Shown: piece after piece, positions 43,371-52,262 of the stretch
Layout: each line of letters begins with the position of its first letter
Position numbering within the stretch: position 1 is the first letter of the stretch
Assembly: GCF_034043515.1 (NCBI RefSeq)
Contig: NZ_CP138214.1
Coordinates: forward strand, 3,968,001 to 4,032,000
Reading direction: 5' to 3'
Length of the DNA stretch: 64,000 nucleotides
Origin: Pseudomonas sp. MUP55
Lineage (GTDB): Bacteria; Pseudomonadota; Gammaproteobacteria; Pseudomonadales; Pseudomonadaceae
Made by a program: the position numbers and the translations under genes
The notes under the pieces: generated by a model
The model's input: only the letters and a program-made list of their open reading frames with translations
Told to the model about the DNA's origin: nothing
Databases searched by the model: none

Positions 43371-44270
43371 ATGTCGCTGGAATTCACGACTTCTCACATC
43401 CGCTGGCGCCAGTTCGAGCGGCAAGACGATGCGCCTGCCCCGGACGGCGCTCAAATGAAACTGGTGACGGACTTCGTCAACGGCTTTTTCGATTCGCATG
43501 GGCGTAAGGAACGGGCACAGGAACAGCATGCACGGCGCTGGTATGCCTCACAAAACCAGGCGTTCAGGGTTATGCTCAAGCAGGTGGTCGCAGCGCTGCA
43601 AAACCAGGTTCGACTCGATGACCTGGACCTGCTGGTGCTCACCCACTGGACGCCGGACGTTGAGGTCGGTTGTTCGGTGACCAATGCCATCATCCATGAG
43701 ACGGGCTGCCACGACGCCTTTGGTATCGCCATCAGCGATCACGGCTTGAGCAGCCCGTTTCTGGCATTGCAAGTCATTGAGGATTACCTCGATGACGGGA
43801 ACCATAGCGACCGCGAAAAAAAGGCCCTGCTGCTGATCGCAGACCAGGACGCCATCCTGTATGACAGCCCTGCCCTGGCCCGCCTGAACCCGGAGCCCAG
43901 CGCCTGTGTGGTGATGTTGCGCAGCCTGCCGAGCGGCCCCGCCGCCGAACCCCGCGCGGGCATCGCGTTCAAGCACTATCGCAAAGTGGCCTTCCCTCAG
44001 GCATTGGATACCCTGCTGCCCATCCTGGATATGTTCACCTCCACGGAAGACTTGCTGCCCCTGCTGATCCTGACCACGCCGGGCTTTGCCGAACAATTGC
44101 GCCAGCACGCGCCGTTGGCTGCTCATCGCATCGAGAGCTGGGACGAGTCATTACTGTCCTGCGCGCCCTGGGCGCGGCTGGCCCAACTGGCACCGACCCA
44201 CCTGCGTATCCTGCTGATGCTGCCGGAGGGTGAGTCCCTGGCCTGCGCAGGCTTTGTGGCGGGGGCCTGA
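43371..44270 (+). CDS. KAS III-like protein without catalytic Cys (paralogue A)
   Basis: 299 residues. The thiolase fold is clear from VLTHWTPDVEVGCSVTNAII (the T-x-TPD-x-x-x-P strand/helix of KAS III) and the following helix ISDHGLSSPFLALQVIEDYL, then LLLIADQD. Where KAS III has A-A-C-S-G, this has I-S-D-H-G: Asp123 replaces the nucleophile. The His and Asn loops are not recognisable. The most similar protein in the window is at 55208-56062. Start has AAGGAG. It is followed 1 bp later by an active-type KAS III gene, which suggests a heterodimer of PqsB-PqsC style. Confidence 0.8.
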   Translation: MSLEFTTSHIRWRQFERQDDAPAPDGAQMKLVTDFVNGFFDSHGRKERAQEQHARRWYASQNQAFRVMLKQVVAALQNQVRLDDLDLLVLTHWTPDVEVGCSVTNAIIHETGCHDAFGIAISDHGLSSPFLALQVIEDYLDDGNHSDREKKALLLIADQDAILYDSPALARLNPEPSACVVMLRSLPSGPAAEPRAGIAFKHYRKVAFPQALDTLLPILDMFTSTEDLLPLLILTTPGFAEQLRQHAPLAAHRIESWDESLLSCAPWARLAQLAPTHLRILLMLPEGESLACAGFVAGA

Positions 44271-44271
44271 C

Positions 44272-45249
44272 GTGTATATCCACACGATAACCAGCCTCGT
44301 CGCCGAGCACCTTACTGCGCTTCCCGCCATGGCACAAAAGTATGCCTGGGGTGAGCGAAACACCAAGATTTTTGGACGCTTCCATCGCATGGAGTCGGCC
44401 AGCCTGTTTGCGCACGAGACCTTGCCTGAGTTGATCATGAAGCTGCTGCAGCGGCTGCGCGCCGAGTGCGACCCGGTGCTGTTCGGGCGCATTGGCTATG
44501 TGGCCTGGGCACACTCGCTCAATTGCCCCAGCCCGTTTGACCTTGGCTGCGACCTGGCCGATGAGATACGTCGGTTCATGGATCGACCGCAGGTTGAGTT
44601 TTTCTCTGTCTCCCAGGCTTCATGTGCCTCGGCACTGGTTGGGCTGAAGTTTCTCGACGCCAAGCTTTCTGCGGCCCAGGCCAGGCAGGAAGACGTCTGC
44701 GGCCTGTTGATCACCGGAGAAAAGTGCTTCCACGACACCGTGCAGTACGTTGATCAGAATGGCTATTTCGGCGAAGCCTTCTGCGCCACATTGGTCAGCG
44801 CGCAGCCGATCCCTGGCGCGGTGCGCGTGGGTGCCCTGCACGTTCAGCAACTGGCCGCCTACGCGACACGCACCCACTCGACGGATCGTGCCAGTGAAAA
44901 CGCCTATGACCACGCGTTTATCCCGACGATGCTCGATACCGTGCAAACCGTATTGCAACAAGCGGGGCGTCGTCCTGACGAACTGCGCACGCTGATCCCC
45001 TATCACATCAGCCCGCCCACCTTCGACAGGATTGCCGACGGCGCCGCTTTCGCCCGCGACATCATTTACCGCCGCCATCTTTACCAATTGGGACACTGCT
45101 TTTGCAGCGACGCGTTCCTCAACCTGCAAAGCCTGCTGGCGCAGCGCGACAGGGCTGTCGCCGTTCACCCTATCCTGGCCGTAGCGTCCGGCATTGCGGG
45201 CACGTTTGCCGCCATCGTTCTTGAAATGAATCCAGAGGAGCAGACATGA
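44272..45249 (+). CDS. KAS III-type ketosynthase/acyltransferase (1)
   Basis: 325 residues from GTG 44272, just after the previous stop; the GTG at 44230 has no spaced ribosome site and the chosen start aligns with the two paralogues. Catalytic Cys118 is in VSQASCASALVGLKFL. The His loop is IPYHISPPTFDRIA (His245). The third residue, normally Asn of G-N, is His in LGHCFCSDAFLNL (274-276). The enzyme should join or transfer acyl groups from ACP or CoA. It overlaps the next gene as ATGA. Confidence 0.87.
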   Translation: MYIHTITSLVAEHLTALPAMAQKYAWGERNTKIFGRFHRMESASLFAHETLPELIMKLLQRLRAECDPVLFGRIGYVAWAHSLNCPSPFDLGCDLADEIRRFMDRPQVEFFSVSQASCASALVGLKFLDAKLSAAQARQEDVCGLLITGEKCFHDTVQYVDQNGYFGEAFCATLVSAQPIPGAVRVGALHVQQLAAYATRTHSTDRASENAYDHAFIPTMLDTVQTVLQQAGRRPDELRTLIPYHISPPTFDRIADGAAFARDIIYRRHLYQLGHCFCSDAFLNLQSLLAQRDRAVAVHPILAVASGIAGTFAAIVLEMNPEEQT

Positions 45250-46853
45250 GCACGAACCATTTGACCCAGTGGCTGGTGCAGGCTGCAGAGCGGTTCCCCG
45301 AAAAAGTCGCGCTGATCGAGGGTGAGCAGGCCGTGACGTGGGCCGCCCTTTATCAGCGCGTAATCAACACCGCCACATACTTGGCCCAGCAGCAGGTCGA
45401 TCGCGGCGATCGCGTACTGGTGTGGCTGCCGAATGGGGTGGATTTCGTCGTCTGCTTCTGGGCCGTGCAATACCTGCAGGCGGTGTTCGTGCCGGTCAAT
45501 CCGGATACGCCGTTGGCACGGGTCGGCTGGTTACTCGATAACGCGGAGTCACACCTGCTGATCGCGCAGGCCGGGCAAGCCACGGCGCTGGCTGAAACGC
45601 TTGGCGAGCGTGACGTACACGTCCTGTTCGATCAGCCACTCAGCGCGCCAGCGTGCGGCTCTTCACCGTCCCTGCAGCAGATAGCGCTGTTCCCGCCGGC
45701 GCAGCCTTCGCATTTGCAAGGTGCGTTGGACATTGACCTGGCTTGCCTGATCTACACCTCGGGTTCGACGGGCGATCCCAAGGGCGTGATGCTGACCCAG
45801 CGCAATATGCTCAGCGCGGCGGACTCCGTTGCCACTTACCTGCAGTTGAGCGCCGCTGACCGGATCTTTTGCACGATTCCCATGAGCTTCGACTATGGGC
45901 TGTACCAAGCGATCATGACGGCCAAAGTCGGCGCAACGCTGATTATCGAAAAAGATTTCAGCCGCCCGCTGTTTGCGCTCAAACAACTGGTGAAGCACAA
46001 AGCAACTGTGCTGCCGATTGTTCCCACGCTGCTGGCGATCATCGCGCCCCTGGCCAAGCGCTACGATTTTTCCAGCCTGCGCAAAATCACCAATACGGCC
46101 GCGGCCCTGCACACCAGCGATATCGATCTGCTGATCTCGCTGTTCCCGCAAGCCCAGATCTACTCCATGTACGGACTGACCGAGTGCCATCGCTGCACCT
46201 GGCTGCCTCCGGCGTTGTTGTCACAACACAAGGACAGCGTGGGCTACGCCATCCCCAATACCGAGCTGTGGGTGGTGGATGATGACGGTGTTGCACACCG
46301 CAGCAATGCCACTGGCGAGCTGGTCATTCGTGGCGCGACGGTGATGCGCGGCTACTGGCGCAACCCGGAGCAAACCGCGAAAAAGCTGCGCCCCGGACCG
46401 TTGCACGGTGAGTCGCTTCTCTACACCGGCGACATTTGCCGGCTGGATGAACAAGGCTTGCTTTACTTCCTTTCGCGCAGCGATGACATCCTCAAGACTA
46501 ACGGCGAAAAGGTCGCGCCCCGGGAAGTCGAAGGCGTGCTCAAGCGTGTGCCTGGCGTACTTCAGGTCGCGGTGATTGGCATTGCCCATCCGGTCCATGG
46601 CGACGAAATAGTCGCGTGTATCGAATGCGTCGCGCCCCTCGATGAAGCGTCGCTCAAAGCGTTCTGCCAAACCCACCTGGAAGCCTACAAGCGGCCCCAT
46701 CGCTATTACTTCAGCCAAGCATTACCCAGGAACAACAACGGCAAAGTTGACCGTGGCCAGCTATCCACCCTTATGCCGCGCCGCGAAAACAACCTTAACG
46801 TCGGCTGCACACAACAAACGGGGAGCCACCATGTATACGCCAACCATCATTGA
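45246..46853 (+). CDS. AMP-forming acyl/amino-acyl ligase
   Basis: 535 residues. ANL motifs: ACLIYTSGSTGDPKGVMLTQ (P-loop), YSMYGLTECHR (A5), LLYTGDICRLDEQGLLYFLS (A7), RSDDILKTNGEKVAPREVEG (A8) and the catalytic Lys in NNNGKVDRGQLS. It has the form of exosortase-associated acyl ligases and of BtrJ-like enzymes, activating a carboxylic or amino acid and loading it on an ACP, probably the next gene product. GAGGAG precedes the ATG. Substrate cannot be inferred with confidence. Confidence 0.92.
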   Translation: MSTNHLTQWLVQAAERFPEKVALIEGEQAVTWAALYQRVINTATYLAQQQVDRGDRVLVWLPNGVDFVVCFWAVQYLQAVFVPVNPDTPLARVGWLLDNAESHLLIAQAGQATALAETLGERDVHVLFDQPLSAPACGSSPSLQQIALFPPAQPSHLQGALDIDLACLIYTSGSTGDPKGVMLTQRNMLSAADSVATYLQLSAADRIFCTIPMSFDYGLYQAIMTAKVGATLIIEKDFSRPLFALKQLVKHKATVLPIVPTLLAIIAPLAKRYDFSSLRKITNTAAALHTSDIDLLISLFPQAQIYSMYGLTECHRCTWLPPALLSQHKDSVGYAIPNTELWVVDDDGVAHRSNATGELVIRGATVMRGYWRNPEQTAKKLRPGPLHGESLLYTGDICRLDEQGLLYFLSRSDDILKTNGEKVAPREVEGVLKRVPGVLQVAVIGIAHPVHGDEIVACIECVAPLDEASLKAFCQTHLEAYKRPHRYYFSQALPRNNNGKVDRGQLSTLMPRRENNLNVGCTQQTGSHHVYANHH

Positions 46854-47085
46854 AGCCATCGGACTGGTCCTGGAAACCTCAAACCTCTCGGAACTCAATG
46901 CCGCAACCCATCTGGAGCGCGATCTGGGGTTTGAGAGCGGCTTGTACATCGAACTGATCATGTACCTTGAGGAAAGTATCGAGGACCTGGTCCTCGACCC
47001 GGCCACGCTGGAATTCCAGCACTTCGAAACCGTGGGCAGTCTGTCCAATTTCATTGAGCTGCAACTCGCCAGCCGGGCGGCATGA
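46831..47085 (+). CDS. Acyl/peptidyl carrier protein (cluster ACP 2)
   Basis: 84 residues from MYTPTIIEAIGLVLE (GGGGAG box); the start overlaps the ligase by 23 bp. The carrier site is RDLGFESGLYIELIMYLEES with Ser36. The motif is ESG where D-S-L is typical. Acidic and of normal ACP length. It lies between an acyl ligase and two adenylation enzymes, any of which may load it. Confidence 0.9.
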   Translation: MYTPTIIEAIGLVLETSNLSELNAATHLERDLGFESGLYIELIMYLEESIEDLVLDPATLEFQHFETVGSLSNFIELQLASRAA

Positions 47086-48639
47086 ATGGACGCCTGGTCT
47101 GCGCTCATAAGCGTGTTCATGCGCTTTGGGGTTCAACCCGCTGCCGCCTGGCACCACCAGTCAGTGACGCACAGCTACGCGGCGCTGAGCCAGCGGGCGC
47201 AGGATATCGCGCATGAAATAATGCGCCAGCATGCCCATGGCGAAACCCCCATGGCGCCGGTTCTGGTGTATGGCCATAAGTCTTTCGATTTTCTAGCCGC
47301 CTGGTGGGCCTGCCTGCTGTGCGGCTGTCCCATCGTGCCGGTGGAGTCGGACAACGCACCTGAGCGCCTGGAACGGATTGCCCGCACTGTCGGCGCAAGC
47401 CTGATCCTGAACACGGACGGCCCTGCGCTGTTGGCGGCCAATGCCCGGGTGGTCGCCCTCGCTGACCTGCCCTGGCGGCACCATGATCAAGCGGCACTGC
47501 GGCAGTTGCTCGACGCCACCCGCCGACGGCTCGACGACGCGGTCATCGCCCCGCTGGCCTACATCATGTTTTCCTCAGGCACCACCGGGGAGCCCAAGGG
47601 CATTCAGATCAGCCTGTCCAACCTGGCTGATTTCGTGTCCTGGGTGCGCAACGATTTTGCCCTGGAGGGGGCCGTCACCGGCAATGTGCGGTATTGCTTC
47701 GATGTCTGCCTGTTTGAAATCTGGCTCGCCTGGACATTTGTGCAACCGCTGTCGGTACTCGATCATCGAGAGTTGATCAACACCCGCAAGATGATTGCTC
47801 AGCACGCGCACATGGCGCTGACCTGCTGGGTCTCCACGCCGTCGATGGTGCGTCTCTACCTGCTGGATCCGACCTTCAACGCCGGAACGCTTGCACAGCT
47901 GCGCCGGTTTATCTTCTGCGGTGAAACGCTGCCTAAAGAGATCGTCACGCAGTTATGGGCACGCTTCCCAGGTTGCGAGGTGATCAATACGTATGGCCCC
48001 ACTGAATGCACCGTGGCGGCCTCGCAGGTGCTGATCACTGTGGAGATGGTGGCGTCGTCATTGCCGCTGCCGATTGGGCGCGCCCGCCCGGGCGCGGCAT
48101 TGCGCCTGGCCCATCCGCTGGACGCTTCGGGCCGCGGACAGATATTGATCAGCGGCGCGTGCGTCGGCCCCGGCTACCTCAACGCGACGCCCGCGCGCCA
48201 GGCCAATTTCAGTCGACAGGCGGGGCACGCCACTTACGCCACCGGGGATATCGGACTGTTTGATGGCCACTGGTTTTACTTCCTTGGGCGCGAAGACGCC
48301 GAGGTCAAGGTTCAGGGCCACCGTATTGACCTGCACGAAATCGAGCATTTCCTGCGTGACCGTAACCTTGTCGCCGATGTGGTGGTCGAGCCGTATTGGC
48401 GCAAGGGCAACGCTGAGGCGATCCAGGCGTGCGTCATCCTCAATGCGGGCGGTGATCTGTCCCAACTGGGCACTGCCATGCAAGCCCATTTCCCCCCGTG
48501 GGCCATTCCACGTTACTGGTACAGCACCCCGCGCACCGTACTGAATCACAACGGCAAACTGGATCGCTCGGTTGCCTGGCAACTGGCGAAGGACCATGGA
48601 GAAAAATATGTTTTCATCGCAAATCAAACCGCTGTTTGA
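47086..48639 (+). CDS. Stand-alone amino-acid adenylation enzyme (1)
   Basis: 517 residues, DltA-like single adenylation domain. Motifs: LAYIMFSSGTTGEPKGIQIS (A3), INTYGPTECTVAAS (A5), YATGDIGLFDGHWFYFLG (A7), GREDAEVKVQGHRIDLHEIE (A8) and LNHNGKLDRS (A10 Lys). By eye the pocket residues read roughly D-V-F-V-I-C-T-V-A-K, which I cannot match to a known code; the leading Asp implies an amino-acid substrate. It should activate it and load a discrete carrier. The start directly follows the previous stop. Confidence 0.9.
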   Translation: MDAWSALISVFMRFGVQPAAAWHHQSVTHSYAALSQRAQDIAHEIMRQHAHGETPMAPVLVYGHKSFDFLAAWWACLLCGCPIVPVESDNAPERLERIARTVGASLILNTDGPALLAANARVVALADLPWRHHDQAALRQLLDATRRRLDDAVIAPLAYIMFSSGTTGEPKGIQISLSNLADFVSWVRNDFALEGAVTGNVRYCFDVCLFEIWLAWTFVQPLSVLDHRELINTRKMIAQHAHMALTCWVSTPSMVRLYLLDPTFNAGTLAQLRRFIFCGETLPKEIVTQLWARFPGCEVINTYGPTECTVAASQVLITVEMVASSLPLPIGRARPGAALRLAHPLDASGRGQILISGACVGPGYLNATPARQANFSRQAGHATYATGDIGLFDGHWFYFLGREDAEVKVQGHRIDLHEIEHFLRDRNLVADVVVEPYWRKGNAEAIQACVILNAGGDLSQLGTAMQAHFPPWAIPRYWYSTPRTVLNHNGKLDRSVAWQLAKDHGEKYVFIANQTAV

Positions 48640-50128
48640 GCGCCTGAAAAATCAGCACCCGACTGTCGCGCTGATCAACCAGGAGGGCAGCTACAGCTTC
48701 GCGGAACTGGGCCTGCGCACGGCCGCGATTGCCCGTGCACTCGCCCCCTGGGCAGGCCGCAACGTGCTGGTCCATGGGCATAAGCAACAAGATGCGGTAG
48801 CGGCCATGCTGGCGTGTATCAGCCAGGGAAGCTGCTTCACCTTCGTCGACCAGTCCAACCCGGTTGCGCGGGTTGAAAAGATTGCCGACCTGATCCGCGC
48901 CGAGGTGATCGTCACTGCGACGCCGCAACGGCTGGAAGGCCTGGATCGCTGGCCACAATGGGTCACGTCATCCCTGGACAATGGCGACCCGGCGACACTG
49001 CCGCTTGAGCCTGAACTGACCCAGCCGGCCTTTTATATTCTTCCCACCTCCGGCAGTACCGGTGAACCCAAAGGCGTGGTGGTCAGCTATGAGAACTTCG
49101 CCGCATTCTCCACGTGGTACAGCCCGATGATCAGCGACGGGATTGCACAGGGGTGCCACGTGAGCCACGCCTGTTTCTCCTTCGACATGGGCTTGCTCGA
49201 TCTCTTCCCGGTGCTGTGCGCGGGCCGAGCGCTGCTGATGCTCGATCACCGCCACAATATGCTGCCCAGGCAGAATATTCGTTTGATGTCGCGTTACCCG
49301 CAATGCCCTGTCACCAGTTGGTTTTCCACGCCGAGCTTTGTCGATCTGATGTTGAAGGACCCGTTGTTCGGGCGCGAACAGTTCCCTGACCTCAAGCGGT
49401 TCTTCATGGCCGGCGAGCGCGCCGCACTGGGCCTGGTGACGCAGTTGCAGGCCCGCTTTCCAGGCCTTGAAGTGATGCACGGATATGGCCCTACCGAAAC
49501 CACTGGCATGACGCATACGTTCGCGCTGGGCCAGCCGCCCGAGCACAATGCAGGCCTGCTGTCGCTTGGCAGACCCTGCGGGTTGACCCAGGTCAGGATC
49601 GTGGACGCCGATGGCCGCAGCCTGCCGCCTGGAGAAATGGGCGAAGTGCGTTTGTACGGCCCGCAAGTTGCACTGGGCTACCAGCCGGAGGACGACCCGC
49701 GCAACAACGCCTTCAGCCATGACACATTCGGACGTTACTACGCCACGGGCGACCGCGGTTTTGTGGATGACGATCAGTCGCTGTTTATCCACGGCAGGGA
49801 TGACAACCAACTGAAGTTGAACGGCAATCGGGTGGAACTGGGCGAAATCGAAAGCAGCGTGTGTCGCTACCCGCAGGTGATCCAGTGTTGCGCCGTTCCG
49901 ATCAGAGAAGAAGGCAAGGTCATCGACCTGCAACTGTTCATACAGCTGCATGACGACAGTGCGCCTCACCGCGAAGCCCTGCGCCAGTTCCTGGCGGAGC
50001 AATTGCCGGGCTACATGATCCCCAAGTCCCTGTTCTTTTGTCAGACCTTCCCCGTCACGTTGCACGGCAAGATCGATCGCCAGCAACTGGTACAGGCGCA
50101 CAAGGCAGCGCCGGGGGTCACGGGATGA
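48608..50128 (+). CDS. Stand-alone amino-acid adenylation enzyme (2)
   Basis: 506 residues from MFSSQIKPLFERL, overlapping gene 1 by 32 bp; GGAG 6 nt before supports ATG 48608. Motifs: YILPTSGSTGEPKGVVVSYE (A3), VMHGYGPTETTGMTHT (A5), YYATGDRGFVDDDQSLF (A7), GRDDNQLKLNGNRVELGEIE (A8) and HGKIDRQQLV (A10 Lys). Pocket residues read about D-M-L-F-F-A-G-G-M-K, unlike enzyme 1, so the two should accept different amino acids. It also resembles DltA (D-Ala ligase). Confidence 0.9.
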   Translation: MFSSQIKPLFERLKNQHPTVALINQEGSYSFAELGLRTAAIARALAPWAGRNVLVHGHKQQDAVAAMLACISQGSCFTFVDQSNPVARVEKIADLIRAEVIVTATPQRLEGLDRWPQWVTSSLDNGDPATLPLEPELTQPAFYILPTSGSTGEPKGVVVSYENFAAFSTWYSPMISDGIAQGCHVSHACFSFDMGLLDLFPVLCAGRALLMLDHRHNMLPRQNIRLMSRYPQCPVTSWFSTPSFVDLMLKDPLFGREQFPDLKRFFMAGERAALGLVTQLQARFPGLEVMHGYGPTETTGMTHTFALGQPPEHNAGLLSLGRPCGLTQVRIVDADGRSLPPGEMGEVRLYGPQVALGYQPEDDPRNNAFSHDTFGRYYATGDRGFVDDDQSLFIHGRDDNQLKLNGNRVELGEIESSVCRYPQVIQCCAVPIREEGKVIDLQLFIQLHDDSAPHREALRQFLAEQLPGYMIPKSLFFCQTFPVTLHGKIDRQQLVQAHKAAPGVTG

Positions 50129-50191
50129 TGGGCTGCAAGCACATATAAAAAACTTTGCGCCATGCCGGCGAAAATGCTCGCCACGCTGTAA

Positions 50192-50214
50192 GCCGGTACC
50201 GCACAGGTGCCGGC
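50192..50214. other. Hairpin in the 121-bp gap inside the cluster
   Basis: GCCGGTACC-GCACA-GGTGCCGGC, a 9-bp stem with one wobble. This is the largest gap inside the cluster (50129-50249), so a second promoter or an mRNA-stability element is possible. Confidence 0.4.
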
Positions 50215-50249
50215 GTCAAACACTCTCTTCAAGGATAAAGGGCGGCGCG

Positions 50250-50654
50250 ATGCGTTTCAGTCATATCGGTTATGTGGTGTGCGACAGCGATGCAACGGCT
50301 GCTGCGGTCAAACCGTTTTTCCCGGTGGTCGTCCGATTCAGAGAATACATGGCCGCACAAAAAGTCTTCATCACGCTGATGGCGACGGCTGAAGGGAACA
50401 GCCAGATCGAGTTGGTAGAACCTTCGCAAAACAACCGGCCGTTATGCGAGCTACTGGACAAATCCGGCAAGTCGTCACTGCCCTACCACATCTGTTTTGA
50501 GGTCAATGACTTCGATCAGCAACTGCAGACCATGAAAGCGGCTGGCTGGATGGTGTTGACGCGCCCATTCAACGCCTTCGATGACCACCATCGCTCCAGC
50601 CACCTTTATCACCGTGATGCCGGGATTATTGAAATCATGTCGGGCCCGCTATGA
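50250..50654 (+). CDS. VOC-fold protein (glyoxalase/epimerase-like)
   Basis: 134 residues. Two beta-alpha-beta-beta-beta units: MRFSHIGYVVCDSDATAAAV, and after SSLPYHICFEVNDFDQQLQT a second. Metal-ligand candidates are His5, Glu (IELVEPSQ), His (PYHICF) and Glu (GIIEIMSGP), which match the methylmalonyl-CoA epimerase layout. It could epimerise or isomerise a carrier-bound intermediate. The ATG has an AAGGATAAAGGG-type upstream region and the end overlaps the next gene as ATGA. Confidence 0.85.
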   Translation: MRFSHIGYVVCDSDATAAAVKPFFPVVVRFREYMAAQKVFITLMATAEGNSQIELVEPSQNNRPLCELLDKSGKSSLPYHICFEVNDFDQQLQTMKAAGWMVLTRPFNAFDDHHRSSHLYHRDAGIIEIMSGPL

Positions 50655-51778
50655 ATCGAATCTACGATGAACTGTTCGCTCGCTCATCCAGCCCGCTGGG
50701 CGCAGACGCCGAGCAGGTGGCGGACCAGTTGCGTCATATGGGCGATACGCGACAGGTCCTGGGGCAGTGGTCGTTCGCGGCGACATTGAATCAGCTCGGC
50801 GTGCCACAACGCTATCTGGCCTGTGCCAATGATCAGGCAGTCAGCCTGGCGGCGCGCTTTGAGCTCTACGAGCAAATTGGCTTCGTTTCACCGGCACTCA
50901 TCTTCAGTGCGCCAGGCCCCAGCATGGCGGCCTATGTGGTGGCCGGGCTGGGCAGCGAACAGCAGCAGGATGCATTCTTCGGCCAGTTTCAACGGGCGTT
51001 GTGCTGGTCGTGTTTTGCAATGACCGAACCCACCCAGGGCAGTGATGCCGGGGCCATGCAAACCACCGCAACGGCGGTTGACGGTGGCTACCTGATCCAC
51101 GGCAGCAAGATGTTCATCGGCAACGGCGTAGTCGCCGACACCGGCGTCTTGTTTGCGCGCACCGCACCGGGACAATTGGGCATCAACGCCTTTGTGTTTT
51201 CGCCACAAAACCCGGCGGTGACTCGCCAGCGCCTGTCGCTGACCGGGCTTGACGGCACCAACCTGGCGTTGATGCATTTCGACGATCTGTTTATCCCGAC
51301 TGCGGATCTGCTTGGGCAGCACTTGAAACCTACTCAGCGGTTTGCGCAATCAGCGATGGCCACCTTCGATGCACTGCGTCCCTGTGTCGGCGCCCTGGCC
51401 CTGGGTGTGGCGCGACGCGCCTTGCAGGAGTGGCACGCCTGCGTCACGCCGACCCCGGACCAGTCGCAACGGCTGGCGGTGCTGAAGCGGCGCTGGAGTA
51501 GCGCTTACCGTGACGCGTTGACGGTCTGCCAGCGGGCGGACGCGCAACAGGCGTCAGGCAAAAGCCCCGGCATGGTCAAAACCGCGTGCGTCGTCCTTGC
51601 CGATGAGATTGTCAGCCATCTGATCCACGCGTTCCCCAAAGGCGCACAGCCTGTTCCGACAGCCCTCTGGCAGGCTTTTCGCGATGTAAAAGCCTTTGAG
51701 TACACCGAGGGCACACGGCAAGTCCACCAACTGGGCATGAGCTTCTCACCTCCACCCTCCAGCCTGGAATGCCGATGA
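50651..51778 (+). CDS. Acyl-CoA dehydrogenase-like flavoprotein (1)
   Basis: 375 residues. The FAD-binding strand is SCFAMTEPTQGSDAGAM, then GSKMFIGNGVVADTGVLFAR. The C-terminal helix domain ends FEYTEGTRQVHQLGM, with the catalytic Glu of the Y-EGT motif. Length is typical of ACADs. In carrier-dependent pathways such enzymes (e.g. PltE) desaturate amino-acyl-S-carriers, which is the role I suppose here. Downstream overlap is ATGA. Confidence 0.9.
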   Translation: MNRIYDELFARSSSPLGADAEQVADQLRHMGDTRQVLGQWSFAATLNQLGVPQRYLACANDQAVSLAARFELYEQIGFVSPALIFSAPGPSMAAYVVAGLGSEQQQDAFFGQFQRALCWSCFAMTEPTQGSDAGAMQTTATAVDGGYLIHGSKMFIGNGVVADTGVLFARTAPGQLGINAFVFSPQNPAVTRQRLSLTGLDGTNLALMHFDDLFIPTADLLGQHLKPTQRFAQSAMATFDALRPCVGALALGVARRALQEWHACVTPTPDQSQRLAVLKRRWSSAYRDALTVCQRADAQQASGKSPGMVKTACVVLADEIVSHLIHAFPKGAQPVPTALWQAFRDVKAFEYTEGTRQVHQLGMSFSPPPSSLECR

Positions 51779-52254
51779 CCCTCGCCCCTCTGCTGCAGGG
51801 TCAACTGGACATCGTCAGTACCTGCGAACCCATTACACTGGACAGCCGACACTTTATTGCCGGCACTGTGCAAACTGCCGAGGCCCGCTGGTATCAGCAC
51901 TGGCCGCAGGTCGACTGCGGCGAGCGCTTGCACGCCATGGACGCTGTGCAGCTGTGTCGTCGCATCGTCAGCGAGCCTTTTCCAACACAGTTGGTGTATC
52001 ACAGCGTTCACCCAGCCGCGCGTGGCGCCACGCCACTGCTGCAAAGCCTGATATCCCAATGCCCGGGCTTTGTCGAAACCTGGGGCATCAGCACCGGGCA
52101 ATTTGAGCCGCAACGCGTCGGCACGCTGGCAAGCACGCTGCTTGAACCCGGACAGCGCCTGCTTTACCTGTATGACCCGCTGCAGCGCCTGAGTGCCGAT
52201 GCCACGCCCCAACGGGCAACGCTGCACTACCTGCTGTTTTGCGCACAAGCCTAG
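51775..52254 (+). CDS. Cluster protein of unknown family
   Basis: 159 residues from the ATG that overlaps the dehydrogenase stop (ATGA); an ATG six bases earlier is also open. No signal peptide, no membrane helix. Notable segments: LDSRHFIAGTVQTAEARWYQ and LVYHSVHPAARGATPLLQSL. I cannot place it in a family. It may be a remote hot-dog or acyl-binding protein, but nothing in sequence supports that. Its tight coupling to the cluster is its only clue. Confidence 0.75.
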   Translation: MTLAPLLQGQLDIVSTCEPITLDSRHFIAGTVQTAEARWYQHWPQVDCGERLHAMDAVQLCRRIVSEPFPTQLVYHSVHPAARGATPLLQSLISQCPGFVETWGISTGQFEPQRVGTLASTLLEPGQRLLYLYDPLQRLSADATPQRATLHYLLFCAQA

Positions 52255-52262
52255 GGGGCGCT

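Noticed and set aside
44230..44271. Earlier GTG start for KAS III (1)
   Set aside because: The GGAGG lies directly against that GTG, and the N-terminus aligned with the paralogues begins at GTG 44272.
47086..51778. A proline-to-pyrrole module (PltF/PltE/PltL type)
   Set aside because: Gene types fit, but neither adenylation pocket resembles the proline code I remember, and two ligases and two ACADs are present. Left as a mere analogy.
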